Source: Staphylococcus lugdunensis (GTDB lineage: Bacteria; Bacillota; Bacilli; Staphylococcales; Staphylococcaceae). From it: a stretch of DNA of 38,996 bases. Below are positions 1 through 9,076 of the stretch, one piece after another. The notes under the pieces were generated by a model. It had not been told where the DNA came from. It was given only the letters and a program-made list of their open reading frames with translations, and did no database searches. Position numbers and translations under genes: made by a program. Location: NCBI RefSeq assembly GCF_002901705.1, contig NZ_PPPV01000001.1:74735-113730 (forward strand), in the 5' to 3' direction. The first letter of the stretch is position 1. The number at the start of each line of letters is the position of its first letter.

Positions 1-55
1 CAAGAACAAAAAGAATAATTGCTAAAATAGCAAATATTTTAGTTAAATGCTTCAT
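1..55 (-). CDS. Start of an unidentified small membrane or secreted protein (partial, runs off the window)
   Basis: Only the first 18 codons are inside the window. They read MKHLTKIFAILAIILFVL, a short basic start followed by a hydrophobic run, as in a signal peptide or a first membrane segment. A good ribosome binding site (GAGGTGA, complement of 61-67) lies about seven bases upstream of the ATG. An earlier ATG in the same stretch meets a stop after two codons, so this start is preferred. The family cannot be named from so little sequence. Confidence 0.55.
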   Translation of the reverse strand, partial: MKHLTKIFAILAIILFVL

Positions 56-180
56 TTCATTCACCTCAACACGAGCATTATATCAGACTTAGCTACAACA
101 ATGAACTGATTTTAATAACTATAAATAAGATAGCACACTTTTATATTGATGAAATTAGAATCGAATGTTAGAATATAGGT

Positions 181-238
181 GTATCCACAAATTATGCTAC
201 ACAACCCCAAGTCTGTTGCCGCAGACTTGGGGTTTTTT
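181..238 (+). ncRNA. Predicted antitoxin RNA of an Fst-type type I toxin-antitoxin locus
   Basis: A short RNA of roughly 55-60 nt is inferred from a promoter with -35 TTGATG (146-151), a 17-bp spacer and -10 TAGAAT (169-174), and from a strong terminator at 203-238. The RNA would contain ATTATGCTACAC (191-202). The same 12 bases recur in the same orientation at 344-355, over the end of the toxin Shine-Dalgarno and its start codon on the opposite strand. The RNA can therefore pair with the toxin message both at the start codon and at the shared terminator hairpin. This is the layout of the pAD1 par (RNA I/RNA II) family. Size, convergent orientation and paired direct repeats all match that family. 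Expression has not been shown. Confidence 0.72.
203..238. terminator. Shared bidirectional terminator of the type I toxin-antitoxin locus
   Basis: A perfect 13-bp stem (203-215 with 222-234) closes a six-base loop and is followed on the + strand by a run of six T. Both convergent RNAs would end here, so their hairpin loops (UUGCCG and CGGCAA) are complementary, as in Fst-type loci where the first contact is loop to loop. Confidence 0.85.
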
Positions 239-246
239 GTGTATGG

Positions 247-345
247 TCATCCTTTATCTTTCCATTTGTTTTCTAACCAAATACGAAAAATAACAAGTAT
301 TCCACCTGTTAATAATGTAGTTATTACATCTAACCACCACGTCAT
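247..345 (-). CDS. Fst-family type I toxin, 32 aa
   Basis: This 32-residue ORF starts MTWWLDVITTLLTGG, crosses the membrane once (about residues 4-23) and ends in a charged tail (ENKWKDKG). Size, single membrane helix and the pattern hydrophobic core, then xxWLxx, then a Lys/Asp-rich tail match Fst/PepA1-type toxins, which act on the membrane. A strong ribosome binding site (GGGAGGTG) lies seven bases upstream of the ATG. The 3' end runs into the terminator shared with the convergent antitoxin RNA. A repeat shared with the antitoxin covers the start codon, so antisense pairing would block translation. The promoter lies around 398-426 and carries a LexA-like box. The gene is too short for ordinary gene callers. 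Family assignment rests on architecture and residue pattern, not on a database match. Confidence 0.78.
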   Translation of the reverse strand: MTWWLDVITTLLTGGILVIFRIWLENKWKDKG

Positions 346-397
346 TATGCTACACCTCCCAAACTGCAAAGTGCCATTGGATAGATGACCTGTTCTT

Positions 398-427
398 ATT
401 TTAACATAAAATCAGAACATATGTTCG
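398..427 (-). promoter_or_regulatory. Toxin promoter with LexA (SOS) box
   Basis: On the minus strand CGAACATATGTTCT (427 down to 414) contains the perfect palindrome GAACATATGTTC (415-426). It differs at one base from CGAACATATGTTCG, a form of the Bacillus/Staphylococcus LexA box. A -10 hexamer TAAAAT (403 down to 398) lies downstream and a 17-bp spacer puts the -35 region inside the box, so LexA would block RNA polymerase. The predicted start near 391 gives a leader of about 45 nt before the toxin ATG. The next gene to the right starts about 100 bp away and has no obvious promoter that uses this box. Confidence 0.68.
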
Positions 428-528
428 TATTAAAGAAATTTATTTACCTATATTTTTAAGATGACTTTATCTTTATCAATTTTCAAGATAATATAAGTAT
501 GAATATAAATTAAAGTGAGGTTAAATAA

Positions 529-1815
529 ATGAACCCATTAGCACAGAACTTAAATAATGAACTTTATCAGTACAATCCAGAAGTTTTATCCATGTTGTCT
601 CAATTAGGTAAAGAAATGTTTTACCCAAAAGGTATTCTTTCCCAATCAGCAGATGCCAAATCTACAAAATATAATGCCACAATAGGAATGGCCACAGATA
701 AAGACGGTAAAATGTATGCTAACGAATTATATGGTGTCTTTAATCATTTATCACCAGATGAAATCTTTCCTTATGCGCCACCTCAAGGCATTGAAGGATT
801 AAGAACATTGTGGCAAGAAAAAATGTTAAAAGAAAATCCAGATTTAAAGTCACATATAATCAGTAAACCAATCGTGACAAATGCGCTTACTCATGGTTTG
901 TCACTAATTGGTGATCTCTTTGTTGATACAAATGATACTATTTTATTGCCATCACATAATTGGGGTAACTATAAACTAATCTTTAATACAAGACATCAAG
1001 CTAATATCAATACTTATGATATTTTTGATAATAATGGCCATTATACTACGGATGCATTAGTATCAACTTTAGAACATTACACTTCTGACAAGGTTATTAT
1101 GATTTTAAATTATCCAAATAATCCAACTGGCTATACACCAACTAAACAAGAAGTGAAAACAATTGTTGAAGCCATTGAAGCATTAGCCAATAAGGGGACA
1201 AAAGTAATTGCGGTTGTAGACGATGCATATTATGGTTTATTTTATGAAGATGTCTATACGCAATCTATCTTCACAGCGCTCACTACTTTAAATCACAAGA
1301 ATATTTTACCTGTTCGTTTAGATGGTGCAACAAAAGAATTCTTTGCATGGGGATTGCGTGTTGGCTTTATGACATTTGGTATTCATAATGATACAGCTCA
1401 ACAAGTATTAGAAGCTAAAGTCAAAGGGTTAATCAGAAGTAATATTTCTAGTGGACCAATGCCATCACAAAACGCAATTAAATATGTATTAGAACATCAT
1501 GAACAATTTAATAAAGAAATTCAAGCAAACATTAATACTTTGCAAGAGCGTTATGCTGTAACTAAAGAAGTCGTTTATGATAAACAATACCAACGTCATT
1601 GGCAAGCTTATGATTTTAATTCAGGCTACTTTATGGCACTTAAAGTGAACGGTGTTGATCCTGAGGAATTACGTGTTCATTTAATTAATAAATATTCAAT
1701 CGGTATTATTGCCTTAAATGACACTGATATTCGTGTTGCCTTCAGCTGTGTCGAAAAAGATGATATTCCGCATGTATTTAATTCGATTGCTCAAGCTATT
1801 GAAGATTTAAAATAA
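529..1815 (+). CDS. PLP-dependent class I/II aminotransferase
   Basis: This 428-residue protein has the fold-type I aminotransferase signature. NYPNNPTG (194-201) holds the substrate-carboxylate/PLP asparagine, VDDAYYG (230-236) holds the Asp and Tyr that contact the cofactor, LDGATKEFFAWG has Lys269 as the expected Schiff-base lysine, and Arg277 follows in LRVGF. It should be a cytosolic transaminase; the amino-acid substrate cannot be read from sequence. The start is supported by AGTGAGG a few bases upstream. The gene stands alone: an SOS-linked toxin locus lies to the left and a repeat block separates it from groL to the right. Length is normal for the family and no lesion is seen. Confidence 0.88.
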   Translation: MNPLAQNLNNELYQYNPEVLSMLSQLGKEMFYPKGILSQSADAKSTKYNATIGMATDKDGKMYANELYGVFNHLSPDEIFPYAPPQGIEGLRTLWQEKMLKENPDLKSHIISKPIVTNALTHGLSLIGDLFVDTNDTILLPSHNWGNYKLIFNTRHQANINTYDIFDNNGHYTTDALVSTLEHYTSDKVIMILNYPNNPTGYTPTKQEVKTIVEAIEALANKGTKVIAVVDDAYYGLFYEDVYTQSIFTALTTLNHKNILPVRLDGATKEFFAWGLRVGFMTFGIHNDTAQQVLEAKVKGLIRSNISSGPMPSQNAIKYVLEHHEQFNKEIQANINTLQERYAVTKEVVYDKQYQRHWQAYDFNSGYFMALKVNGVDPEELRVHLINKYSIGIIALNDTDIRVAFSCVEKDDIPHVFNSIAQAIEDLK

Positions 1816-1897
1816 GGAAATCGTTGATTTGAAAAACATTTTTTTAGAATATCATTCATAAAAAATATAGGCTAGACCATTTTCCCCTAAATAATAG

Positions 1898-2148
1898 AGT
1901 CTGGCACATAAATCTCAGAGAAGGAGCACTCAGATGAATTGAATTCAACTCATCTGAGTGCTCCTTTTTGATTTAATACTTCGTATTGTTGGCTCGCTTT
2001 CTTAGGGGACAGCTTTAGTCACCCCAACTTGCTTTGTTCGACGAAATGCTTTTCGCATTTCTTTTTGTTGGGGCCCCACCCCAACTCGCTTTGTCTGACG
2101 AATTTCTTCTCGAAATTCTATTTGTCTAAGAATTTTATGTCCCAGACT
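1898..2148. repeat. Interspersed intergenic repeat with terminal inverted repeats and a STAR motif
   Basis: The element is bounded by AGTCTGGCACATAAA (1898-1912) and TTTTATGTCCCAGACT (2133-2148), which are inverted with one mismatch. Inside are a 17-bp-stem hairpin (1921-1937 with 1950-1966) and one STAR-type motif TGTTGGGGCCCC (2066-2077) flanked by CCCCAACTYGCTTTG-like units. Related blocks occur at about 5367-5660 and 24242-24393. It accounts for most of the 543-bp gap between the aminotransferase and groL. The small ORF that can be read through it is made of repeat sequence and is not a gene. Confidence 0.75.
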
Positions 2149-2300
2149 GTTTTTTATATTTTATACTGCACGCTTAAAAGAACGGAGTTTTTAATGAATC
2201 AAAATGTTTAGCGTTCTTAACTTTCAAAGTTGATTAGGACGGAAAAAGCTTGGTATAAACTTATTTTCAATCTAGTAAACTACTACCAATATAATAGTTA

Positions 2301-2335
2301 AGAGCCTAAGACATAATAATTGTGTCTTAGGCTCT
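2301..2335. terminator. Probable groL terminator hairpin
   Basis: A perfect 12-bp stem (2301-2312 with 2324-2335) lies just past the groL stop. The T tract on the groL strand is weak, so termination strength is uncertain. Confidence 0.6.
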
Positions 2336-2358
2336 ATATTTAACTTTTTAACGCTATT

Positions 2359-3996
<1,638 letters not shown>

Positions 3997-4040
3997 TTAA
4001 AATATGTGTCTGTAAAAATTGAATTCTATAAATTATATTA

Positions 4041-4325
4041 TTATTCTATAATTGCTAAAATATCATCAGCATTTAATATTAAATATGTGTCGTTTCCTTG
4101 TTTTATTTCAGTTCCCGCATATTCTTGGAATACAACTCTATCCCCTTCGTTAACATCTGGAGTGATACGTTGACCATTTTCAAGTTGTCGACCTAAACCT
4201 ACCGCGATAACTACACCTTCATTAGATTTTTCTTTAGCACTATCAGTTAAAACAATGCCACTTTTAGTTGTTTGTTCTTGTTCTTTTTTTTCAATTACTA
4301 CACGATTACCTATTGGTTTAAGCAT
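4041..4325 (-). CDS. groS: Co-chaperonin GroES
   Basis: The 94-residue protein [18 protein letters not shown]... has the GroES features: RVVIEKKE near the start, the mobile loop [19 protein letters not shown], and the C-terminal [12 protein letters not shown] strand. It caps the GroEL ring as a heptamer. It is the first gene of the groS-groL operon, with a very strong ribosome binding site (GAGGAGG) 8 bases upstream of the ATG. Heat-shock control is visible directly upstream. Confidence 0.98.
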   Translation of the reverse strand: MLKPIGNRVVIEKKEQEQTTKSGIVLTDSAKEKSNEGVVIAVGLGRQLENGQRITPDVNEGDRVVFQEYAGTEIKQGNDTYLILNADDILAIIE

Positions 4326-4354
4326 GTGTTTTCCTCCTCAATGGGACAAATATT

Positions 4355-4381
4355 TTAGCACTTTAACAAGTAGAGTGCTAA
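4355..4381 (-). promoter_or_regulatory. CIRCE operator (HrcA) of groS-groL
   Basis: On the minus strand the site reads TTAGCACTC, nine bases, AAGTGCTAA. It is one base away from the canonical TTAGCACTC-N9-GAGTGCTAA. It lies at the predicted transcription start, 30 bp upstream of the groS ATG, where HrcA represses. Confidence 0.93.
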
Positions 4382-4391
4382 GCTACTTTTT

Positions 4392-4420
4392 ATATTAATC
4401 AAAGTTGGTCAAAATTTCAA
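4392..4420 (-). promoter_or_regulatory. groS promoter with CtsR heptad repeat
   Basis: A minus-strand promoter reads TTGAAA (4420-4415), 17 bp, TAATAT (4397-4392). Between the hexamers the + strand carries AATCAAA-GTT-GGTCAAA (4397-4413), a one-mismatch match to the CtsR site RGTCAAA-NAN-RGTCAAA plus a spacer difference. CtsR and HrcA would therefore control the same promoter, as known for staphylococcal groESL. Confidence 0.72.
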
Positions 4421-4505
4421 GCAAAAAGCTTCCTTCTTTTTTGTGCTAATCTTGCTTTTAAGATACAATATAATAAGTGTTATTTACATTTATTGGAGGT
4501 ACTTT

Positions 4506-5246
4506 ATGTCCAGAATTTGGATTTCTTTCCTAACAATAGTCATCTATGCACTAGCTCAATATCTACCTGTATTTATAATTAAATTAACTAGTTTTCAAAT
4601 TAAGTCACCTACACAGCTATTGCATGTTGCTATTTATATTCAAGTTATTTTATTTATCATTGCAGCAATCATTATTATTTTGCTGCAAAAAGTAATTAAG
4701 AATCCAACTAAACTCGAATCAGATTACAAAGAACCTAAACGTTATTTAGTTCAATACGCATTATTAGGTTTTATCGTCGTAATGATTTATCAAATGTTTG
4801 CTGGTTTGATTAATACTTGGATTTTTGGTGAGCTTAAAGCCAGTCCTAATACAGAACGATTGATGGACATAGCTCGACAAGCACCAATATTTATTATATT
4901 AATTTCTATCGTAGGACCTATTCTAGAAGAATATGTTTTTAGGAAAGTAATATTTGGGGAAATTTTAGATAGGCTTAAAGGAAATATAGTAATGCGATTT
5001 CTAATTGCATCTGTTGTCAGCTCATTACTCTTTGCACTAGCACATAATGACATAACATTTATTATTGTCTACTTTGGTATGGGAATGATATTTTCACTTG
5101 CCTATGTATTGACTAAACGTATCGCAGTGTCAATTATGATACATATGATGCAAAACGGTTTTGTTGTTATTATGCAAGTTTGTTTCGGCGATGTGCTTAA
5201 ACATTTACAAACGCAAGCAAATGCTATTTTCCATTTATTTTTTTAA
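4506..5246 (+). CDS. mroQ: CPBP-family membrane peptidase MroQ
   Basis: The 246-residue polytopic membrane protein belongs to the CPBP/Abi family of intramembrane proteases. The family motifs are present: the pair Glu141-Glu142 in GPILEEYVFRK, LLFALAHND with His180, and IAVSIMIHMMQN with His213. In S. aureus MroQ is needed for agr signalling through AgrD peptide maturation and uses the same Glu pair. The location about 4.5 kb from agrBDCA fits that role, though here function is inferred. A start at 4443 is possible in frame, but TTGGAGGT lies correctly before the ATG at 4506. A promoter TTGTGC, 17 bp, TACAAT (4441-4469) lies just upstream. The 3' end has a hairpin. Confidence 0.85.
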   Translation: MSRIWISFLTIVIYALAQYLPVFIIKLTSFQIKSPTQLLHVAIYIQVILFIIAAIIIILLQKVIKNPTKLESDYKEPKRYLVQYALLGFIVVMIYQMFAGLINTWIFGELKASPNTERLMDIARQAPIFIILISIVGPILEEYVFRKVIFGEILDRLKGNIVMRFLIASVVSSLLFALAHNDITFIIVYFGMGMIFSLAYVLTKRIAVSIMIHMMQNGFVVIMQVCFGDVLKHLQTQANAIFHLFF

Positions 5247-5253
5247 TCAAAGA

Positions 5254-5289
5254 ATCCCATCTAAGCTTATATTACTGCTAGGATGGGAT
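5254..5289 (+). terminator. mroQ terminator hairpin
   Basis: The arms ATCCCATC (5254-5261) and GATGGGAT (5282-5289) form a stem just after the mroQ stop; only a short T-rich stretch follows. Confidence 0.55.
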
Positions 5290-5366
5290 ATTTAACATTT
5301 AAAGTAGGAAATTGAACTGATAAAACATTTGCTACGTCGATTTCTAAAATGTTTAAATACAAAACG

Positions 5367-5660
5367 TAAAGCTGGAACATAATTTCCAAAATAATAGCAC
5401 ACAGATGGTTTGACATTAATCATCTGTGTGCTTCTTTTATCTTCAATACTCCGCATTATTGGTTCGCATACTTAGGGAATCAGTTTCAGTCACCCCAACT
5501 TGCTTTGCTTGGTGAATTTCCTCTCGAAATTCTCTCTGTTGGGGCCCACCCCAACTTGCGTTGTTCGTGGACTTTCTTTTGGAAAGTCTTTGTGTTGGGG
5601 CCCCACCCCAACTTGCGTTGCTCGTGGACTTTCTTTTGGAAAGTCTTTGTGTTGGGGCCC
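5367..5660. repeat. Second interspersed repeat block with three STAR motifs
   Basis: This block is related to 1898-2148. It has a truncated AGCTGGAACATAAT-like left end, a hairpin with 12-base arms ending AGCACACAGATG / CATCTGTGTGCT near 5396-5434, and then three STAR motifs TGTTGGGGCCC at 5537, 5593 and 5650, spaced 56-57 bp. The spacers repeat a GTGGACTTTCTTTTGGAAAG unit that is itself a small palindrome. Together with flanking AT-rich sequence it fills the 540-bp gap between mroQ and sdrH. ORFs read through it are repeat artefacts. Confidence 0.8.
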
Positions 5661-5787
5661 GCTGTTCTTTTATATGTCTTGGCGAAGTGTTTCGTACTTT
5701 GTCTTAGTAGTACTTAATATAAAAAATAAGGCGCTGGTAATTTGTCAAAAATATTTATATCCTAAACTGAAATAAATATTTATTCAT

Positions 5788-7296
5788 TTATTGCTCTTTT
5801 TCCTTTTGACGATTGATGAACCAGTAAATCATTACGGCGACAAAGATCATACACATACTTCCAATAAGCGTTACATTTAAACGATTAAATTTAACATCTG
5901 TCATGCCTTGCTTATGGTCTTCACCTTCTGCAGAAATAATTTTATCCTCAGAACGCTGAGTATGATTATCTTCACCTTTTTTATCAACTGGTTTTTTCAA
6001 ATCAGGCATTGAACCAATTTCTCCAGTTATTAAAGCTAATACCTGCTCATCCAAGTTTTTATAGTACTTTGATGAGTTTGTTGGATTGAAATATTCAAAT
6101 CTAAAATAATTTGAACCACGTTGTAATGAATTTAAATAACTATTGCCACTAAAATTTTGTTTTCTAAAAAGTGCATATAAATCTTGATCAGAAACTTGGT
6201 TACCACTCTCGCCAAGTTTGTTTACCTGTTCTATAATAAATGGATTATATTTAAATGAGCCAATGGCTAATGATTTAAATCGTTTCATGATTGATTGACG
6301 TTGATTGTTAGCAACAGGTCCCTCATCATAATGATTTCGTGGAAAATAAGATGACGAATTACGACCAGAATTATGTCCCCGTCCATTAATTTGATTAATG
6401 AAATCATCCGAGATATTATGATCTGTTTTCTCTCCATTTTGAGGAGATTGTTGTCCATTAGATGTGTTCCAACCTTGATTTCCATTACCGTTATTTTGTC
6501 CATTATTGTTATCTTTATTATTTGGTTGATTCGTTGGTTTGTGACCATGACCACCATTTTGTGTTGGTGTCTGTGGATGAGAAGATGTTCTCCCATTGTC
6601 CTTCCCGTCGGATGGCTTGTTGTCTTTACCTCCATGGTCCGTGCCATCTGATGGTTTGTTTGGCTTGTTATCTTTACCTCCATGGTCCGTGCCATCTGAT
6701 GGTTTGTTTGGCTTGTTATCTTTGCCTACGTTATCCGTACCATCCGATGGCTTATTTGGTCTGTTGTCTTTGCCTCCATGGTCTGTGCCATCCGATGGTT
6801 TGTTTGGCTTGTTATCTTTGCCTCCGTGGTCCGTGCCATCCGATGGTTTGTTTGGCTTGTTATCTTTGCCTTCATTGTCCGTGCCATCTGATGGTTTGTT
6901 TGGCTTGTTATCTTTGCCTCCGTTATCTGTACCATCTGATGGCTTGTTTGGCTTGTTGTCTTTGCCTTCATTGTCCGTACCATCCGATGGTTTGTTTGGC
7001 CTGTTATCTTTGCCTCCGTTATCCGTACCATCCGATGGCTTATTTGGTCTGTTGTCTTTGCCTTCATTGTTGGCACTATTTGACGAATTGCTTGGTTGGT
7101 TCGTATTATCTGAATCTTTCTGGTTACTATTGTCTTGTGATAAATTATCTGAATGAGCCGTTGATTTTTCATTAGTAACTTTGTTATATAGCGTATTATC
7201 CTGTGCATGAGTTATATGCGGACTTATAACCTGTGTGCTTACAGCAATAGCAAAACTTGCAGATAAATATTTGATCTTTGTCTTTTTTCGTGTCAT
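5788..7296 (-). CDS. sdrH: SdrH-like repeat membrane protein
   Basis: The 502-residue protein has four parts. A signal peptide (about 1-31) ends in a THAQD cleavage region. A low-complexity Asn/Ser stretch follows, then about nine copies of a 16-residue unit with core NKPSDGTD (roughly residues 78-230). Next comes a conserved globular region with KYNPFIIEQVNKLGE, RKQNFSGNSYLNSLQ and LDEQVLALITGEIGS. One C-terminal membrane helix (about 473-494) and a basic tail end the protein. The conserved region strongly resembles S. aureus SdrH. There is no LPXTG motif, so it is membrane-anchored, not sortase-anchored. It sits next to mroQ as in S. aureus, near agr. The start has GGAGGTGG about 7 bases upstream. 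Only the family name is certain; any role with MroQ/AgrB is inference. Confidence 0.85.
   Translation of the reverse strand: MTRKKTKIKYLSASFAIAVSTQVISPHITHAQDNTLYNKVTNEKSTAHSDNLSQDNSNQKDSDNTNQPSNSSNSANNEGKDNRPNKPSDGTDNGGKDNRPNKPSDGTDNEGKDNKPNKPSDGTDNGGKDNKPNKPSDGTDNEGKDNKPNKPSDGTDHGGKDNKPNKPSDGTDHGGKDNRPNKPSDGTDNVGKDNKPNKPSDGTDHGGKDNKPNKPSDGTDHGGKDNKPSDGKDNGRTSSHPQTPTQNGGHGHKPTNQPNNKDNNNGQNNGNGNQGWNTSNGQQSPQNGEKTDHNISDDFINQINGRGHNSGRNSSSYFPRNHYDEGPVANNQRQSIMKRFKSLAIGSFKYNPFIIEQVNKLGESGNQVSDQDLYALFRKQNFSGNSYLNSLQRGSNYFRFEYFNPTNSSKYYKNLDEQVLALITGEIGSMPDLKKPVDKKGEDNHTQRSEDKIISAEGEDHKQGMTDVKFNRLNVTLIGSMCMIFVAVMIYWFINRQKEKEQ
6602..7070. repeat. 48-bp tandem repeat inside sdrH
   Basis: About nine and a half copies of a 48-bp unit encode [N/H][G/E/V]GKDN[K/R]PNKPSDGTD. 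Copies differ mainly at the first two residues and at Lys/Arg, and by synonymous changes. The unit length is a multiple of three, so gain or loss of copies keeps the frame. Long repetitive ORFs seen in other frames here are shadows of this repeat. Confidence 0.92.
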
Positions 7297-7489
7297 CTCT
7301 ATTCCACCTCCTCTCTACATGTCATGACTTCTTTCACTTACTAGTATAAAGAAGTTTACATACATATGCATTTAATTATTATTATTGAAAAGTAATATTA
7401 ATATTTCTGAAACTTTAAAGTAAATTTATTTCACTTCGTTGAGTATATCAATTATACTAAGTATATTAAAAGGCAAAGGAGTTTTTAAA

Positions 7490-8113
7490 ATGGGTTTATT
7501 TAGCAAAAATAGTGAAAAATCATTTCTAAATGCTATCGAAGAAAGACGTACAGTCTATAATTTAAAAGAAAGCATTTCTATTAGTGATGAGGAATTAGAA
7601 CAAATTATGACTCAAGCAATAAAACATGTGCCCTCCGCATTCAATTCACAATCAACACGCATTGTCTTATTATTGAATGATAAGAATAAACAATTTTGGG
7701 ACAATACTAAAGCTGTATTAAAAGAAAAAATGGGTGCTGATCGAGACTTCACTGCAACTGAACAAAAAATCGATAACTTTAAACATTCTTACGGTACAAT
7801 ATTATATTTTGAAGATCAATCTGTAGTTAAAGGGTTACAAGAACAAATGCCTTCTTATGCAGAAAATTTTGCGATTTGGTCAACACAAGCAAACGCAATG
7901 CATCAATTTGCGATTTGGACTGCTCTAAGTACAAAGGGTATTGGTGCTTCACTCCAACACTACAATCCACTTGTTGATGCAGTAACACATCAAGACTTTG
8001 ATATTCCCGAAACTTGGGAATTAATGGCTCAAATGCCATTTGGAGATGTGCGTGAAGAACCTAATGAAAAAGAAATTCAACCTGTCGACGCACGCTTTCT
8101 TGTACGAAAATAA
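7490..8113 (+). CDS. Nitroreductase-family oxidoreductase
   Basis: The 207-residue protein reads like the Frm2/Hbn1-type branch of the FMN nitroreductase family. It has an N-terminal AIEERRTVYNLK segment (the ERRTxR-like FMN phosphate contact), PSAFNSQSTRIVLL (Ser/Asn/Gln flavin contacts), the central WSTQANAMHQFAIWTAL helix and GIGASLQHYNPL. It is probably a cytosolic NAD(P)H- and FMN-dependent reductase; the physiological substrate is unknown. The ATG at 7490 has AAAGGAG eight bases upstream and is chosen over an upstream in-frame start. It is divergent from sdrH and ends at a strong terminator. Confidence 0.83.
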   Translation: MGLFSKNSEKSFLNAIEERRTVYNLKESISISDEELEQIMTQAIKHVPSAFNSQSTRIVLLLNDKNKQFWDNTKAVLKEKMGADRDFTATEQKIDNFKHSYGTILYFEDQSVVKGLQEQMPSYAENFAIWSTQANAMHQFAIWTALSTKGIGASLQHYNPLVDAVTHQDFDIPETWELMAQMPFGDVREEPNEKEIQPVDARFLVRK

Positions 8114-8146
8114 TCCATAGCATTATAAATAGCTTTTTATATAAAC

Positions 8147-8190
8147 GAGGGCAGAATAAATCAAAATTGATTATTCCTTGCCCTCTTTTT
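8147..8190 (+). terminator. Terminator after the nitroreductase gene
   Basis: A GAGGGCA...TGCCCTC stem (8147-8185, with small bulges) is followed by TTTTT at 8186-8190. Confidence 0.85.
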
Positions 8191-8247
8191 GCGTTTCTTT
8201 ATTGTTTTTAGTAAATTAGATTTAACAATCACCTAAGGAGTGATACG

Positions 8248-9033
8248 ATGAAACTTCAACTTTTACAATTTAACGTTGCTTATGCAGATGTGAATGCAAA
8301 TGAACATAAAATAAAAACATGGTTTTCGAATTCTTTACAACAAGACACTGATGTCGTGATTCTACCTGAAATGTGGAATAATGGATATGCATTAGAGCAA
8401 CTAGAAGAAAAAGCAGATTTTGATTTAGAAAGAAGTACAGATTTTATTAAAAATTTAGCACTACAATATCAAGTAGATATTATTGCTGGGTCTGTATCAA
8501 ATAAGCATCATGACCACATATTTAATACTGCATTTGCAATTGATAAAACTGGTAAAGTGATAAACCAATATGACAAAATGCATTTAGTTCCCATGTTAGA
8601 TGAACCAGCATTCCTAACTGCTGGTAAAAATGTTCCAGAAACATTTAAATTATCAAACGGTGTAAAAGTGACACAAATGATTTGTTATGACTTACGATTT
8701 CCTGAATTACTAAGATATCCTGCAAGAAGCGGTGCGACAATTGCATTTTATGTTGCACAGTGGCCAAGTGCACGTCTTAACCATTGGCAAGTGTTGCTAA
8801 AAGCACGTGCAATCGAAAATAATATGTATGTAATAGGATGTAATGGTTGTGGGTATGATGGAAAAACGCAATATGCCGGACATTCCGTGGTTATTAATCC
8901 TAATGGCGAAATCATTCAAGAATTATCTACCACCGAAAAAGAACTTACAGTTACTATAGATATAGATGCAGTTGAACAACAACGTAAAGCAATACCTGTA
9001 TTTGACAGCTTAGTGCCACATTTATACAAATAA
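8248..9033 (+). CDS. Carbon-nitrogen hydrolase (nitrilase superfamily)
   Basis: The 261-residue enzyme has the complete nitrilase-superfamily triad: Glu41 in [12 protein letters not shown], Lys110 in YDKMHLVPM and Cys146 in [11 protein letters not shown]. The length and the WNNGY and DLRFPELLR motifs suit an omega-amidase/YafV-like amidase, but substrate specificity cannot be read from sequence. A homologous gene flanks the RNAIII end of agr in other staphylococci. AAGGAG lies seven to eight bases before the ATG. It converges on RNAIII and shares a hairpin terminator with it (9040-9076). Confidence 0.88.
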   Translation: MKLQLLQFNVAYADVNANEHKIKTWFSNSLQQDTDVVILPEMWNNGYALEQLEEKADFDLERSTDFIKNLALQYQVDIIAGSVSNKHHDHIFNTAFAIDKTGKVINQYDKMHLVPMLDEPAFLTAGKNVPETFKLSNGVKVTQMICYDLRFPELLRYPARSGATIAFYVAQWPSARLNHWQVLLKARAIENNMYVIGCNGCGYDGKTQYAGHSVVINPNGEIIQELSTTEKELTVTIDIDAVEQQRKAIPVFDSLVPHLYK

Positions 9034-9039
9034 ACAAAT

Positions 9040-9076
9040 AAAAGTCGTGAGTTTGGGAGTGACTCACGACTTTTTT
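9040..9076. terminator. Bidirectional terminator between RNAIII and the C-N hydrolase gene
   Basis: A 13-bp perfect stem is flanked by A and T runs on both sides, so it can stop RNAIII leftward and the hydrolase transcript rightward. The T run on the + strand is TTTTTT (9071-9076). Confidence 0.92.

Noticed and set aside
179..388. 69-codon + strand frame across the toxin locus
   Set aside because: It runs through the shared terminator and antisense to the toxin; it has no Shine-Dalgarno and the toxin locus explains the sequence.
2029..2211. 60-codon frame downstream of the aminotransferase
   Set aside because: It is read through repeat and STAR sequence with unusual Cys/Phe-rich composition and no ribosome binding site.
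5500..5775. Frames with repeated LSFGKSLCWGPTPTC units
   Set aside because: They are translations of the STAR repeat array; two frames show the same periodicity, which is a repeat effect.
6285..7208. Several long repetitive frames on both strands within sdrH
   Set aside because: The 48-bp repeat keeps all frames open; only the sdrH frame has a signal peptide, conserved C-terminal domain and a Shine-Dalgarno.
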